From assembly GCF_001298735.1 (NCBI RefSeq), contig NZ_CYSP01000004.1:186001-250000 (forward strand): a stretch of 64,000 bases of DNA, in the 5' to 3' direction. The position numbers were made by a program, and so were the translations under genes. The notes below the pieces were generated by a model that saw only the letters and a program-made list of their open reading frames with translations, was not told where the DNA came from and made no database searches. Shown here piece after piece: positions 1-8,598 of this stretch. Each line of letters starts with the position of its first letter. The first letter of the stretch is position 1. This DNA comes from Propionispora sp. 2/2-37. Its GTDB lineage: Bacteria; Bacillota; Negativicutes; Propionisporales; Propionisporaceae.

Positions 1-7
1 ATTTTTC

Positions 8-910
8 TCATCCTCCCACATTGACGTACAAACCACCCCTTTCCAACTTTCTTTTTATTGTGGCAACCTGCTCCTTTTCGGGAGGCCCTGTTGTTTCCAG
101 GCCATACGTTCTTCCCAGTTGTTTATATTTTTCCCGGCCCAGGGAATGGTAAGGCAATATGTGTATTTCCTTAATTCTGTTAGTCCCTGCAATTTCCATA
201 ATACGTTCTATATTGTCCTCGCCGTCATTTAGACCGGGTATCAGGGGAACACGAATAATAATATTGCCATGGCTTTCACCTAATCGTCTTAGATTTTCCA
301 GTATGACTTGATTATCCACCCCGGTCAGTTTCTTATGTATTTCGTTATCGGCATGTTTGATATCAAACAGGATCAAATCACAATATTTTACTATGGCAAG
401 AAGTGATTGCAAACTGCCAAATCCGCTGGTCTCTATTGCCGTATGAAAGTAATGTTCTTTACATTTTTTTAATAGGGCGCTCACAAAGGCTTCATGCATC
501 AGCACCTCGCCACCGGAAATAGTAACACCTCCGCCGGATTGCTGATAAAAGATCATATCCCTGCTTACTTCTGCAAAAACGTCCTCCACATTCATCCATC
601 TGCCGGCTAACGTTAAAGCTCCCGCCGGACAAACCCGCATACATTTACCGCAAAGCCTGCAATGATTCCGGTCAATCCGGATACCGTCATCTGCCAAGTT
701 CAGCGTTCCCCAGTCACAAGCTTGCATACAACGGCCGCATTGAACGCATTTTCCCCGGTCATAATACAGTTCATTGTCCTTTTTTTGTGTCTGCGGATTA
801 GCGCACCATAAACACGTTAAAGGACAGCCTTTTAAAAACACCACGCTTCGAATGCCCGGACCGTCATGCAGCGCATATCTTTCAATTTCACAAACCATTG
901 CGCTTAGCAT
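8..910 (-). CDS. Glycyl radical enzyme activating protein (radical SAM)
   Basis: Radical-SAM activase that would place the glycyl radical on a partner enzyme of the pyruvate formate-lyase/diol dehydratase superfamily. Visible: the CxxxCxxC cluster motif CPLTCLWC at about residues 29-36, two ferredoxin-type CxxCxxC...C clusters (about residues 54-95) inserted after it, and the glycine-rich SAM stretch GGGVTISGGE. The insert is typical of activases of non-PFL enzymes such as glycerol or choline lyases. The frame opens at a GTG at 934, but the ATG at 910 follows AAAGGGGGA and is preferred; an ATG at 898 is also possible. The partner enzyme should lie left of the window, so the substrate cannot be named. 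The promoter and a repeat array lie just upstream, facing a DeoR regulator. Confidence 0.9.
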   Translation of the reverse strand: MLSAMVCEIERYALHDGPGIRSVVFLKGCPLTCLWCANPQTQKKDNELYYDRGKCVQCGRCMQACDWGTLNLADDGIRIDRNHCRLCGKCMRVCPAGALTLAGRWMNVEDVFAEVSRDMIFYQQSGGGVTISGGEVLMHEAFVSALLKKCKEHYFHTAIETSGFGSLQSLLAIVKYCDLILFDIKHADNEIHKKLTGVDNQVILENLRRLGESHGNIIIRVPLIPGLNDGEDNIERIMEIAGTNRIKEIHILPYHSLGREKYKQLGRTYGLETTGPPEKEQVATIKRKLERGGLYVNVGG

Positions 911-970
911 CAGCTCGTCATCCCCCTTTATCACATTTCATTTCTTATCTCCGCATCATCTGCTTAGCAA

Positions 971-1040
971 TATTTATTACTATTTGTTATCATTTATTAC
1001 TATTTATTATTATTTTATGCCTGATTTTTATCCCAGTCAA
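971..1040 (-). promoter_or_regulatory. Promoter of the activase gene with a 10-bp operator repeat array
   Basis: On the minus strand TTGACT (1035-1040) and TAAAAT (1012-1017) are separated by exactly 17 bp. Directly downstream of the -10 box lie four contiguous 10-bp units (1010 down to 971) fitting RTAAYAAATR. Units of one helical turn match how DeoR-family repressors often bind; the divergent DeoR gene is the obvious candidate, which is inference. Confidence 0.6.
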
Positions 1041-1127
1041 CGATTTTCCTTCCAAATCAGTTTTATTTATTATTCTTTTTAGCTATAATTAAAGTAGTGT
1101 AATTTTATCTGCAGCGGAGGATACGGC

Positions 1128-1889
1128 ATGTTTATCGAGGAAAGACGGCAAGAAATTTTGGCTTTATTAAAAAAAGACGAAAAGGTTGTTGTAAAAGAGC
1201 TAAGTGCTAAATTCGGCGTTAGCGAGGGAATGATCAGGAAAGACTTAAAAGAATTGGAAAAAACCGGGATGATCAAACGAACGTATGGCGGTGCTATACC
1301 GCAAAGAAATATGGCCGAAAACACCAGTATCAGCAATAGAATGATTAAAAATCTGGACTCTAAACGGGAAATTGCCAAAAAAGCCTTCGCCTTAATCGAA
1401 GAAATGGATACCGTTTTTCTGGATATATCCAGCATTAATTTCATTTTGGCTGAAATCATTGCCAAAAGCACAAAAAAAATAACCCTGCTCACCAATATGG
1501 TTGAGTTGAGTTCTTTATTTCGGGATAATGAGACAGTCAGCATGATTTGTATTGGTGGACTGTATAATAAAAAACTAGGTGGCGTAACCGGCTCGGAGGC
1601 AATAGAAAACATCGCAAAATACCGGGTCAATAAGGCATTTATCGGCAGCTGCGGAGTTAACCTTCTGGACAAGAGCATCAGTAATTTTGATGTAGAAGAG
1701 GGGCATACGAAAAAAGCCATTATCGCTGCTGCGAAAACCACTTATATTCTGCTGGAAAACGAAAAATTTCATTATGATGGAACTTATAAATTTGCCCGTT
1801 TAGAGAATGTTGGCGGCATTATTACGCAGACTACTCCCGCTGCAAAATTATGCGATACTATAAAAAAACTGGGTATTGCCTTACTCTAA
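1128..1889 (+). CDS. DeoR/GlpR-family transcriptional regulator
   Basis: Sugar-phosphate-responsive repressor type, 253 aa. The N-terminal DeoR helix-turn-helix lies at about residues 6-60 (ERRQEILALLKKDEKVVVKE, then GVSEGMIRKDLKELEKTGMI and the family hallmark KRTYGGA). The C-terminal DeoRC sensor domain at about 75-235 carries the isomerase-like ligand-binding fold. The ATG has GCGGAGG 8 bases upstream, and TATAAT at 1084-1089 is a candidate -10 box. It is divergent from the activase gene, so it probably controls the glycyl-radical operon and perhaps itself through the 10-bp repeats between them. The ligand cannot be read from the sequence. Confidence 0.9.
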   Translation: MFIEERRQEILALLKKDEKVVVKELSAKFGVSEGMIRKDLKELEKTGMIKRTYGGAIPQRNMAENTSISNRMIKNLDSKREIAKKAFALIEEMDTVFLDISSINFILAEIIAKSTKKITLLTNMVELSSLFRDNETVSMICIGGLYNKKLGGVTGSEAIENIAKYRVNKAFIGSCGVNLLDKSISNFDVEEGHTKKAIIAAAKTTYILLENEKFHYDGTYKFARLENVGGIITQTTPAAKLCDTIKKLGIALL

Positions 1890-1894
1890 AAATA

Positions 1895-1935
1895 AAAACT
1901 GCTTTCAGACCGACAGCTTGAAAGCAGTTTTTTTC
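1895..1935. terminator. Bidirectional rho-independent terminator
   Basis: A 13-bp perfect stem (arms 1895-1907 and 1919-1931, core ACTGCTTTCA/TGAAAGCAGT) is flanked by a T-run on the plus strand and by A-runs that give a T-run on the minus strand. It sits between the convergent deoR and khtU genes and can serve both. Confidence 0.85.
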
Positions 1936-1958
1936 TATATATGCGATTGACTTGCATC

Positions 1959-3164
1959 TTATTTAGCCAATCTTTTATTATCAAATTTAAAGATTTTGTT
2001 AAGCCAGGTGTAAATGGTTTTTGATTCTTTTGTCAGTAAAGGTCCCAGTATCGCCAACAGTAAAACATATAAAGCGGCGAAAGGCTGCAAAATCGGCAGT
2101 AAACCTCCTGCCTTACCCAAATTAGCGGTAATGATGGAAAACTCGCCGCGCGAAACAATGGTGAGTCCGATATTGGTAGAAGCTTTTGAAGATAAACCGG
2201 CACTTTTTCCGGCCAGTAATCCGGCAATTAAATTGCCCAAAATAGTGATAATAACAGCTCCAACGGCCAGCCAAACGGCTCCGCCTAAATTAAAGGGATC
2301 AATCGACAAGCCGAAGCTGAAAAAGAACAATGCGCCAAAAAAATCACGAAACGGCAGAATCATATGCTCAATTCTTTTCATATGCTCGGTTTCCGCAAGA
2401 ATCAAACCGGCTAAAAGAGCACCTATAGCCTCAGCCACATGAATGGTTTCAGAAAAACCGGCGATCAAAAAGAGTGACGAAAAAACAAGCAGAATAAATA
2501 ACTCATTAGACTGTACGGCCAGAAACTTATTTAAAAACGGCGTAATTTTACGGCCAATGAGCAGCATTCCCAGGATATAGAAAAGGGAAATCGCAGCCGA
2601 TCCTATAACTCCCAAAATCGAGGTAGCACCACTTAGCAATAATCCGGAAAGAATGGATATATATATTGCCAGGAAAATATCTTCAAACATAATAATCCCT
2701 AAAATCATCTCAGTCTCAGGATTGGCGGTACGTTTAAGATCAACAAGAACCTTTGCTACAATGGCACTGGAGGAAATCGTCGTGATCCCTGCCATAACCA
2801 TAACTTCTTTTGCCGGAAATCCAGCCGCAATTGCATAGGCTAATCCCAAGGTAAAATTAATCGCCAAATAGATGGTGCCGCCAATGACGATGGATCGTCC
2901 TGCCTTAATCAAACGTCCGACGGAAAACTCCAGCCCCAAATAAAACAGCAGGAATAAAACCCCAATCCTTCCCATAAATTCAATGATGTCGGCACTTTGG
3001 ATAAAGCGCAAATCCAAAATGCCAAAATGCGGTGCATGGGGACCGACCAACATGCCAACAATGATATAGAACGGAACAATCGAAGAGCGAAGCTTGTTGG
3101 AAACAAAACCGGCAAAGGCTAGGAGAGCAATGGCTATGCCAATTTCAAATACGAGTATCTCCAT
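1959..3164 (-). CDS. khtU: CPA2-family K+(Na+)/H+ antiporter, KhtU-like
   Basis: Integral membrane cation:proton antiporter of the CPA2/KefB type, 401 aa, with about 12 hydrophobic segments across its whole length. The conserved ITTISSSAIVAKVLVDL stretch and the MFEDIFLAI segment with the acidic pair needed for exchange are present. It lacks the C-terminal TrkA-N domain of KefB/C. Instead a separate RCK_C protein is encoded 2 bp upstream, the arrangement of Bacillus subtilis khtT-khtU (K+ efflux at high pH or methylglyoxal stress). Substrate K+ is inferred from that pairing. Transcription probably ends at the shared terminator at 1895-1935. Confidence 0.85.
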   Translation of the reverse strand: MEILVFEIGIAIALLAFAGFVSNKLRSSIVPFYIIVGMLVGPHAPHFGILDLRFIQSADIIEFMGRIGVLFLLFYLGLEFSVGRLIKAGRSIVIGGTIYLAINFTLGLAYAIAAGFPAKEVMVMAGITTISSSAIVAKVLVDLKRTANPETEMILGIIMFEDIFLAIYISILSGLLLSGATSILGVIGSAAISLFYILGMLLIGRKITPFLNKFLAVQSNELFILLVFSSLFLIAGFSETIHVAEAIGALLAGLILAETEHMKRIEHMILPFRDFFGALFFFSFGLSIDPFNLGGAVWLAVGAVIITILGNLIAGLLAGKSAGLSSKASTNIGLTIVSRGEFSIITANLGKAGGLLPILQPFAALYVLLLAILGPLLTKESKTIYTWLNKIFKFDNKRLAK

Positions 3165-3166
3165 AA

Positions 3167-3664
3167 CTAGGATCCCCGGTCAACAAGAATATTTTTTAGA
3201 GCTTTGATTTGCTTTCTCTCCCCGGCAACAACCAGGGTGGCCTCTGCCTTAAGAACCTGCTCCGGTCCGGGGTTAACCGTCTGTGTCTGGTCTTTCTCAA
3301 CAATCGCGATGACCGTTGCACCTGTTTGCTGGCGAATATTTAACTCACCAATGCTTTTGCCGATGCAAGGTGAACTGCTCTCTATCTTGTACCACTCAAT
3401 AACTAGTTCATCCAAAGCCACTTCAATTGTTTCCAGAGCTTTCGGCTTGTAAGTCATACCGCCGATAATGGCAGCAGCTTGCCGGGCTTCATCATCCTCA
3501 AGTGTAAAGGATGTGATCATTTCATCCGGATCTTTGGAATCATAATGATAAATCTCTCTGCGCCCATCATCATGAACCACAAGGACCAATAAATCCCCTC
3601 CCCGAGTTAACATTTGATATTTTCTACCAATACCCGGAAGATCGGATTCTTTAATGCTAAACAT
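3167..3664 (-). CDS. khtT: RCK_C (TrkA-C) regulatory subunit, KhtT-like
   Basis: Cytosolic regulatory partner of the antiporter, 165 aa. The N-terminal half matches the KhtT N-domain ([15 protein letters not shown]...). The C-terminal RCK_C domain at about residues 75-160 has the typical [17 protein letters not shown] segment. In B. subtilis KhtT binds c-di-AMP and gates KhtU, so the same is expected here but not shown. The frame opens upstream, but the ATG at 3664 is preceded by TTAGGAGGAAATTAC and matches the family start, so the eight upstream codons are discarded. No khtS-like third gene is present. Confidence 0.85.
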   Translation of the reverse strand: MFSIKESDLPGIGRKYQMLTRGGDLLVLVVHDDGRREIYHYDSKDPDEMITSFTLEDDEARQAAAIIGGMTYKPKALETIEVALDELVIEWYKIESSSPCIGKSIGELNIRQQTGATVIAIVEKDQTQTVNPGPEQVLKAEATLVVAGERKQIKALKNILVDRGS

Positions 3665-3964
3665 GTAATTTCCTCCTAAATTTTGCACCTTAACTATTTG
3701 TCAGTACGATAAATTTTATTGATAAATAAAGCAAATGACATATTAAGTTAGTTTTTATTATATTTAACTGCCTAATAAAAGTCAAATCGTCCAATATCGC
3801 AAAATCTAGACAAATTTGAACTTTTTCAACTTAAAGTATAATCGATTTTACTATTTTAATCACCTAATCTCAACAATTCTGTTTAAACAGTAAACAACGG
3901 ATGATGTCTGATATAAGAAAGCTAAAGCATCACCCGTTGTTATTTTGATTTGGTATCTGAATCC
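3665..3964. other. 300-bp AT-rich intergenic region
   Basis: No open frame of protein character. It holds one long hairpin (3893-3941, listed separately) and otherwise AT-rich sequence presumably carrying the khtTU promoter. No -35/-10 pair convincing enough to call and no riboswitch-like conserved core were seen. Confidence 0.5.
3893..3941 (-). terminator. Putative terminator of the left glycan operon
   Basis: Inverted repeat AACAACGGRTGATG (3893-3906) against CATCACCCGTTGTT (3928-3941), 14 bp with one G-U pair and a loop of about 21 nt. It lies just after the last gene of the leftward glycan operon. The T-rich tail is weak on both strands, so function is less certain. Confidence 0.5.
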
Positions 3965-4990
3965 TTATTCTTCGTGCTCTCTATTAAATAGTTCCTGTAA
4001 CTTAACAATTTTTTCGGTTGGTACCAGATAATCCACATACTGCCTTATCACGCTGCTTTTCAAAATTTTATTTTGGCTAATTGCTTCACCCAGTATTTCC
4101 GCCCTTACTAAAATTTCAGCCTCATTAACACCTAGTAAAGAACGCATTCCCGTGGAACTGCTGAAGCGAGGGTTTATTTCAAAAATATAAGGATTACCGT
4201 TTAAAAGCCGCAATTGAAAGTTGCTCGGACCATAAGGCTTTAAAACCTGGGCCACCTTTTTGCAGTAATCTGTGATCTCCAAAAAATCGCCCGATTCCGC
4301 CGACATCGTCATGCCTTCCTGCAAGTACCGCTTTAAGGTTATCCCTGACAGAATCCTGCCGTTGGTCCCGGTGCAAATACCGGTTGTAAATTCGCCACAG
4401 TCATCCGGTAAATATTGCTGGAGGATCATGTCTTTTTTGTTTTCGAGTAAAGGCTGAAGATCTTCATAGCGGTCAACAATATACATCCCCCGCGACCCAG
4501 CACCTCGTCTCGGTTTAATTACGATAGGAAATTGCACTGCTTTAATGAATTCGTCAATTTTCGTTTGGTCTTCCGGATATCGAATGGTAACCGGAAAGAA
4601 GAAGTTATTTTCTTTTAAAAAGTTCACCGTGAGCCATTTATCATTACATAGATCTAGGATCTCGGGAGAATTAATAAACACTTTGGCTCCTGTCATTTTT
4701 TCAATATCCAGTTTATTATAACTATAAAAAGCAAGTTCCTGGGAAGACGCAACAAAAACAGCCTGTATATTTTCCCTCTTAATAATACGTAACAAATTAG
4801 TTAGATATAGTTTCTCCTGGTGAGCAGGCGGTACAATATAAGCTTGGTGAGCAAGATACAGGCCCAAAGTCCGGGCGCTTATATCACAGGCTACCAGCTT
4901 TAAATCTAAATCTGATCGCAGTAAAGATTGGATAATGGCTACCCCGTAAAGAGACCCGGAACCCGATATCAAAACATTTACTGTTCTCAT
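3965..4990 (-). CDS. ATP-grasp carboxylate-amine ligase-like protein
   Basis: 341 aa with an ATP-grasp fold of the carbamoyl-phosphate-synthase-large-chain-like type. An N-terminal Rossmann-like pre-ATP-grasp region (NVLISGSGSLYGVAIIQSLL) is followed by an ATP-binding core at about residues 110-300 (FPIVIKPRRGAGSRGMYIV nucleotide loop) and metal-binding residues in YIFEINPRFSSSTG. Such enzymes join a carboxylate to an amine through an acyl-phosphate. As the last gene of the left glycan unit, with its ATG overlapping the wbqC stop by 4 bp, it probably amidates an amino sugar or sugar acid. The substrate is unknown. Confidence 0.8.
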   Translation of the reverse strand: MRTVNVLISGSGSLYGVAIIQSLLRSDLDLKLVACDISARTLGLYLAHQAYIVPPAHQEKLYLTNLLRIIKRENIQAVFVASSQELAFYSYNKLDIEKMTGAKVFINSPEILDLCNDKWLTVNFLKENNFFFPVTIRYPEDQTKIDEFIKAVQFPIVIKPRRGAGSRGMYIVDRYEDLQPLLENKKDMILQQYLPDDCGEFTTGICTGTNGRILSGITLKRYLQEGMTMSAESGDFLEITDYCKKVAQVLKPYGPSNFQLRLLNGNPYIFEINPRFSSSTGMRSLLGVNEAEILVRAEILGEAISQNKILKSSVIRQYVDYLVPTEKIVKLQELFNREHEE

Positions 4991-5673
4991 ACGATCACCT
5001 GCTTGACAAGATAGTCCTTGCTTTTAGGTCCGCAGTTAAAAATCAAATCCACTGCCGACAAATTAGGAATGAAGTCTCCCCAGACCTGTGGGTAAACAGG
5101 ATGCTTAAAATCCTGGTAAACCAGGCGAATGTTGTTATTCTCAAATGCCGCCTCGTCATTATACACCCGGGCTCCGTTACCGGATAGATAAATATCGGCT
5201 TTACATTGTTTACATAAACTGACAATAAGTTCCCCTTTATGGCCTTCAACTCCCGCTATTCCGGAGGCCCGTATCATTGGTGTATCAATTTCTAAAATTT
5301 CCCGGATAACATGGATCAACCGCAAGTTGAAATCAATCAAAAGTCTTCCCGGCGCTTCATAAATGGGAAGAAACAAGCTTTTGTATTTCTGCCAATAGGG
5401 CGAACGTGCATAGCAGGTTTGTAATGATCCCCAGTGATTGGAATACCACGGAAAATCATTTTGCAGGGCCGCATCTTTAATTAAACTCTTTTTTCTTTCA
5501 ACTTGAACGCTTAATATCCGTTCTCCTTCGGGACCTTTTATTTTGTTTTTTTTGGTTACTTCTCTTCTTGAAAGCAGCACATCATCCAGAATGACAAATA
5601 AATCACAGGACATCATTTTATGAAAATATCCCAGCCATGGCAGATAATTCGGCTGATGTCCACTAATAATCAC
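4987..5673 (-). CDS. WbqC-like family protein
   Basis: 228 aa, recognised by the family opening HQPNYLPWLGYFHKMMSCDLF and the segment DIYLSGNGARVYNDEAAF. WbqC proteins recur in O-antigen and surface-polysaccharide loci and are thought to act in sugar N-acylation or modification; no firm reaction is assigned. Start is GTG, 7 bases after GGGGGA. Translationally coupled (4-bp overlap) to the ATP-grasp gene, which suggests the two act on the same intermediate. Confidence 0.8.
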   Translation of the reverse strand: MIISGHQPNYLPWLGYFHKMMSCDLFVILDDVLLSRREVTKKNKIKGPEGERILSVQVERKKSLIKDAALQNDFPWYSNHWGSLQTCYARSPYWQKYKSLFLPIYEAPGRLLIDFNLRLIHVIREILEIDTPMIRASGIAGVEGHKGELIVSLCKQCKADIYLSGNGARVYNDEAAFENNNIRLVYQDFKHPVYPQVWGDFIPNLSAVDLIFNCGPKSKDYLVKQVIV

Positions 5674-5685
5674 ATGCAGTCCCCC

Positions 5686-6768
5686 TCAACGATAATTATT
5701 AATTACCTCAACGATAGTTGTTAAATCGTTTCGAAAAAGAGCCGGATGAACCGGAATGGAAACACAGGTGTTGGCCAGTTCCTCGGCAACCGGCCAAATG
5801 CCGGAACTGCAGGCCAGATTCTTATATGCAGGCTGTTTAGGTATGATTGTCGGATAGTAAATACCATAGCCAATTCCGTTAGCCTCCAGGGAAGCTGTAA
5901 AAGCCTCCCTGTTTTTTACTTTTAAAGTATATTGATGATAGACATGACTCCTATCTGAGGGCAGGACCGGTTTTTTGATCCATGGATTTGCTATATTTTC
6001 ATCGTAGAATTTTGCATTCTCCCTTCTTTTCTGATTATATATATCCAGCTTCTTTAATTGCTCTACCCCAATAGCGGCATGAATATTGGTCATCCGATAA
6101 TTATATCCCACCATTTCATGATAGTAGCGCCTGCTTTGTCCCTGATTAATTAGAATCCTTACTTTTTCTTCGATTACCGGATCATCGGTCAATACCATAC
6201 CGCCTTCGCCGGAAGTCATATTTTTGGAAGGGTAAAAACTAAAAGCCGCAGCCTTGCCGAAAGTGCCTACCTTTTGCTCCTGATAAGTAGCTCCATGCGC
6301 CTGGGCACAATCTTCCAGAACAATGAGTTCATTTTGTTTCGCAATCTCCAGAATCGCCCCCATGTCCGCCGGCAATCCAAAGAGATGAACTATGATTACT
6401 GCTTTGGCTTCCGGGTGCTCTTTCACCGCAATACTTAATTGTGAAGGGGAGATAGTATAAGTTACCGGGTCAATATCAACAAACACCGGTGTGGCTTTGG
6501 TATATAAAATCGCATTAGCCGTAGCGATAAACGAGTAGGGGGTGGTTATAACCTTATCCCCGGCGCCGATACCCATAGCCCGCAAAATTGCATGAAGTGC
6601 GGTTGTGCCTGATGAAGTAGCAACGGCATAGCGGGAATTATGATACTGCTTAAATTGCTCTTCGAACTCATGAACATAACTGCCTGCTGCCAGCATACCG
6701 CTGCGCAAAACTTCAATAACCCGACTTTCCTCTTCTTTCCCTAATAACGGTCGCGCACAGGGAATCAT
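5686..6768 (-). CDS. DegT/DnrJ/EryC1/StrS-family sugar aminotransferase
   Basis: PLP-dependent aminotransferase of 360 aa that converts a keto-sugar nucleotide to an amino sugar. Visible: ATSSGTTALHAIL cofactor-phosphate loop, VLEDCAQAHGA aspartate motif, and the Schiff-base lysine in SFYPSKNMTSGEGGM. C-terminal substrate-pocket motif VYHQYTLKVKN is present. The ATG follows GGAGGGTATTTAA. Its likely partner is the Gfo/Idh dehydrogenase of the same unit, which would make the keto substrate. This is the GnnA/GnnB or WlbA/WlbC logic for 3-amino sugars. Positional specificity (C3 or C4) cannot be read directly. Confidence 0.9.
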   Translation of the reverse strand: MIPCARPLLGKEEESRVIEVLRSGMLAAGSYVHEFEEQFKQYHNSRYAVATSSGTTALHAILRAMGIGAGDKVITTPYSFIATANAILYTKATPVFVDIDPVTYTISPSQLSIAVKEHPEAKAVIIVHLFGLPADMGAILEIAKQNELIVLEDCAQAHGATYQEQKVGTFGKAAAFSFYPSKNMTSGEGGMVLTDDPVIEEKVRILINQGQSRRYYHEMVGYNYRMTNIHAAIGVEQLKKLDIYNQKRRENAKFYDENIANPWIKKPVLPSDRSHVYHQYTLKVKNREAFTASLEANGIGYGIYYPTIIPKQPAYKNLACSSGIWPVAEELANTCVSIPVHPALFRNDLTTIVEVINNYR

Positions 6769-7614
6769 TTAAATACCCTCCCTAATTTGCATTCTTAATT
6801 TCTGGCATAGTTGATTGTTATCTTTATGACCTGTCCTAATCCCCATAAAGTGCCCCTTTAGGGGGATCCCCAACGTATAAAGATCTCCCAGCATGTCTAA
6901 TGCCTTATGTCTGGCCGGTTCATTATGCCATTGCAGATTTACAGGCCCATTGGAAAACACCAGACAATTCTCCATGTTTTTACCAATTAATTTGACAACT
7001 GCTTCATATTCGCTTTCCAGAATATACGATCTTGCTGGTGCCAGTTCCGAAGCAAAATCAAAAGAACCGTCAAATGCGAAATGGGCCAACTGGGTAGGAA
7101 TTTCCTTATCCGGATAGTCAAGCAGGTACGTGAGAGTAAATTGCGGTGCGGGTAAAGCCATAAGAAAGCGGTCATAACGCCTTCCTTGATGAAAAAATGA
7201 GTTTGTGATAAAAACCGGTTCTTGCAGACAAAAACATTTTTTTGGCATATCTTGTAAAACAGGCTCTGCCTTTAAAAGAGCATGAACAAACCCCCGGCTG
7301 CTGAAGCTGCTGACAACCGGAATACAGGGACTGTTCAGGCAAATCTTTAAATTATCCAATTCCAGCCCTGCAATGGCCGCCAGCAAGTGCTCGGTATGTT
7401 CAATACGTATATCGTTTTTAACCAGCGAAGTCCAACGGAAATCTACTCTTGCATGTTCAGGCTGGCAGGGAACTTCCGGATGCCCCGGTAGATCTTCCCG
7501 GACAAAAACAATTCCCGTATCCGGCGGCGCCGGGTGAAACGTTACTGTGGATTCGCTTTGTCCGGTAATACAAATGCCGCTACAACAGACCGTTCGTTTT
7601 ATAGTTTTTTGCAT
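6769..7614 (-). CDS. LpxC-like UDP-3-O-acyl-N-acetylglucosamine deacetylase homologue
   Basis: 281 aa, the length of compact LpxC enzymes. LpxC is the zinc deacetylase that commits lipid A synthesis. The catalytic set is intact: the TEHLLAAIAG motif (E75, zinc ligand H76), the HKALD pair (H236, D240), and the general acid H263 in TGHKDNN. The frame runs upstream to 7716, but ATG 7614 has AGTAGGAGAGAAACC before it and matches the family start. It lies between the sugar aminotransferase and a glycosyltransferase, not beside fabZ/lpxA, so it is probably a dedicated paralogue acting on a glycan precursor. That function is inference. Confidence 0.85.
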   Translation of the reverse strand: MQKTIKRTVCCSGICITGQSESTVTFHPAPPDTGIVFVREDLPGHPEVPCQPEHARVDFRWTSLVKNDIRIEHTEHLLAAIAGLELDNLKICLNSPCIPVVSSFSSRGFVHALLKAEPVLQDMPKKCFCLQEPVFITNSFFHQGRRYDRFLMALPAPQFTLTYLLDYPDKEIPTQLAHFAFDGSFDFASELAPARSYILESEYEAVVKLIGKNMENCLVFSNGPVNLQWHNEPARHKALDMLGDLYTLGIPLKGHFMGIRTGHKDNNQLCQKLRMQIREGI

Positions 7615-7624
7615 GGTTTCTCTC

Positions 7625-8587
7625 CTACTTTTCGCTCGTAATCTTGAGGATTTGGGCCGCCCTATCCGTGTACGTATTCTGGTAAGAATAGACTTCACGC
7701 TGACCTTGTAAAGCAATTGTTTCCCTCTCGTTTCCTTGTTTCAGGTAATAATCCACCAAACGTAAAGTATCCTCTTCCGATTGAGCAACTACCAAATGTT
7801 TTCCTGGCGTAAACTTTTCTAAAACGGCAGTAGTGGCCGGTGCCAGGAGAAATCCCCGGGCACCCAGAATTTCGTAAGTTCGTGAGGTCAGTTCTGTTAT
7901 TACATTCTGAAACCCGAGGATAATTTTAGCCGAACTGTACACGCGATTTGTTTCCAGATAGGATAAATTTCCCCGAAAATGCCGGGAGTCCACGTTAAAT
8001 CCAACAATAGCCGGGTCCAATTTGTCCCACCGCTTGCCCCAGATGGCTACATCATACCCCCGCTCCACTAGCGGCTTTAACAATATCCGGGCACTGTCCC
8101 TGCGATAGGAACTCCAGGTTACCCCTGCGGTGGCTACAAGGGCGATATCACATTTATACTTCTCCACAGGTTCGGCAGGCTGGTGAAATTCAGGATTACA
8201 GGCCCATGGCAAATAATAAGCTTTAAAACCAAGTTGGTTATAGAAAGGTACTGTTTCCCTATCGATTGTAAAAATATATTCTGGTTTTGCTGCTTTAATG
8301 TAGGGTAATGACCATTCATCTGTCCAGCGGGGATCTTCTGTCGCCCAATATGCATGCTTTAAATGATGTTTATCGACAATTTTACCCAGTAAGTTAAGCT
8401 TTGAATTGGTGTGTATTTTGGTCCACCCGGCAGTTACCACAAGGTCTGGATGATATTCCGCCAGCAATTGCTCCAGTTCTTTCTCTACAATATTTGTTAA
8501 TATTTTTACTTCACATCCGTTTCTTGCAAAACCGACTGGCAACCCCAGCAAATACTGATGATCCACATCAATAAAAAGTATCTTCAC
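7625..8587 (-). CDS. CgeB-like glycosyltransferase
   Basis: 320 aa, a GT-B-type glycosyltransferase related to the CgeB spore-maturation family. The N-terminal domain starts MKILFIDVDHQYLLGLPVGF. The C-terminal nucleotide-sugar domain contains SSAKIILGFQN and the family signature TSRTYEILGARGFLLAP at about residues 235-250. In Bacillus, CgeB shapes the outermost spore layer; here it lies in an envelope-glycan operon and probably adds one sugar. GTG start after TAGGAGGTGGTTTT; 10 bp upstream of the LpxC-like gene. Confidence 0.8.
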   Translation of the reverse strand: MKILFIDVDHQYLLGLPVGFARNGCEVKILTNIVEKELEQLLAEYHPDLVVTAGWTKIHTNSKLNLLGKIVDKHHLKHAYWATEDPRWTDEWSLPYIKAAKPEYIFTIDRETVPFYNQLGFKAYYLPWACNPEFHQPAEPVEKYKCDIALVATAGVTWSSYRRDSARILLKPLVERGYDVAIWGKRWDKLDPAIVGFNVDSRHFRGNLSYLETNRVYSSAKIILGFQNVITELTSRTYEILGARGFLLAPATTAVLEKFTPGKHLVVAQSEEDTLRLVDYYLKQGNERETIALQGQREVYSYQNTYTDRAAQILKITSEK

Positions 8588-8598
8588 AAAACCACCTC

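Noticed and set aside
3665..3964. c-di-AMP (ydaO-type) riboswitch before khtT
   Set aside because: No conserved core is present; the long hairpin there is better explained as the terminator of the upstream operon.
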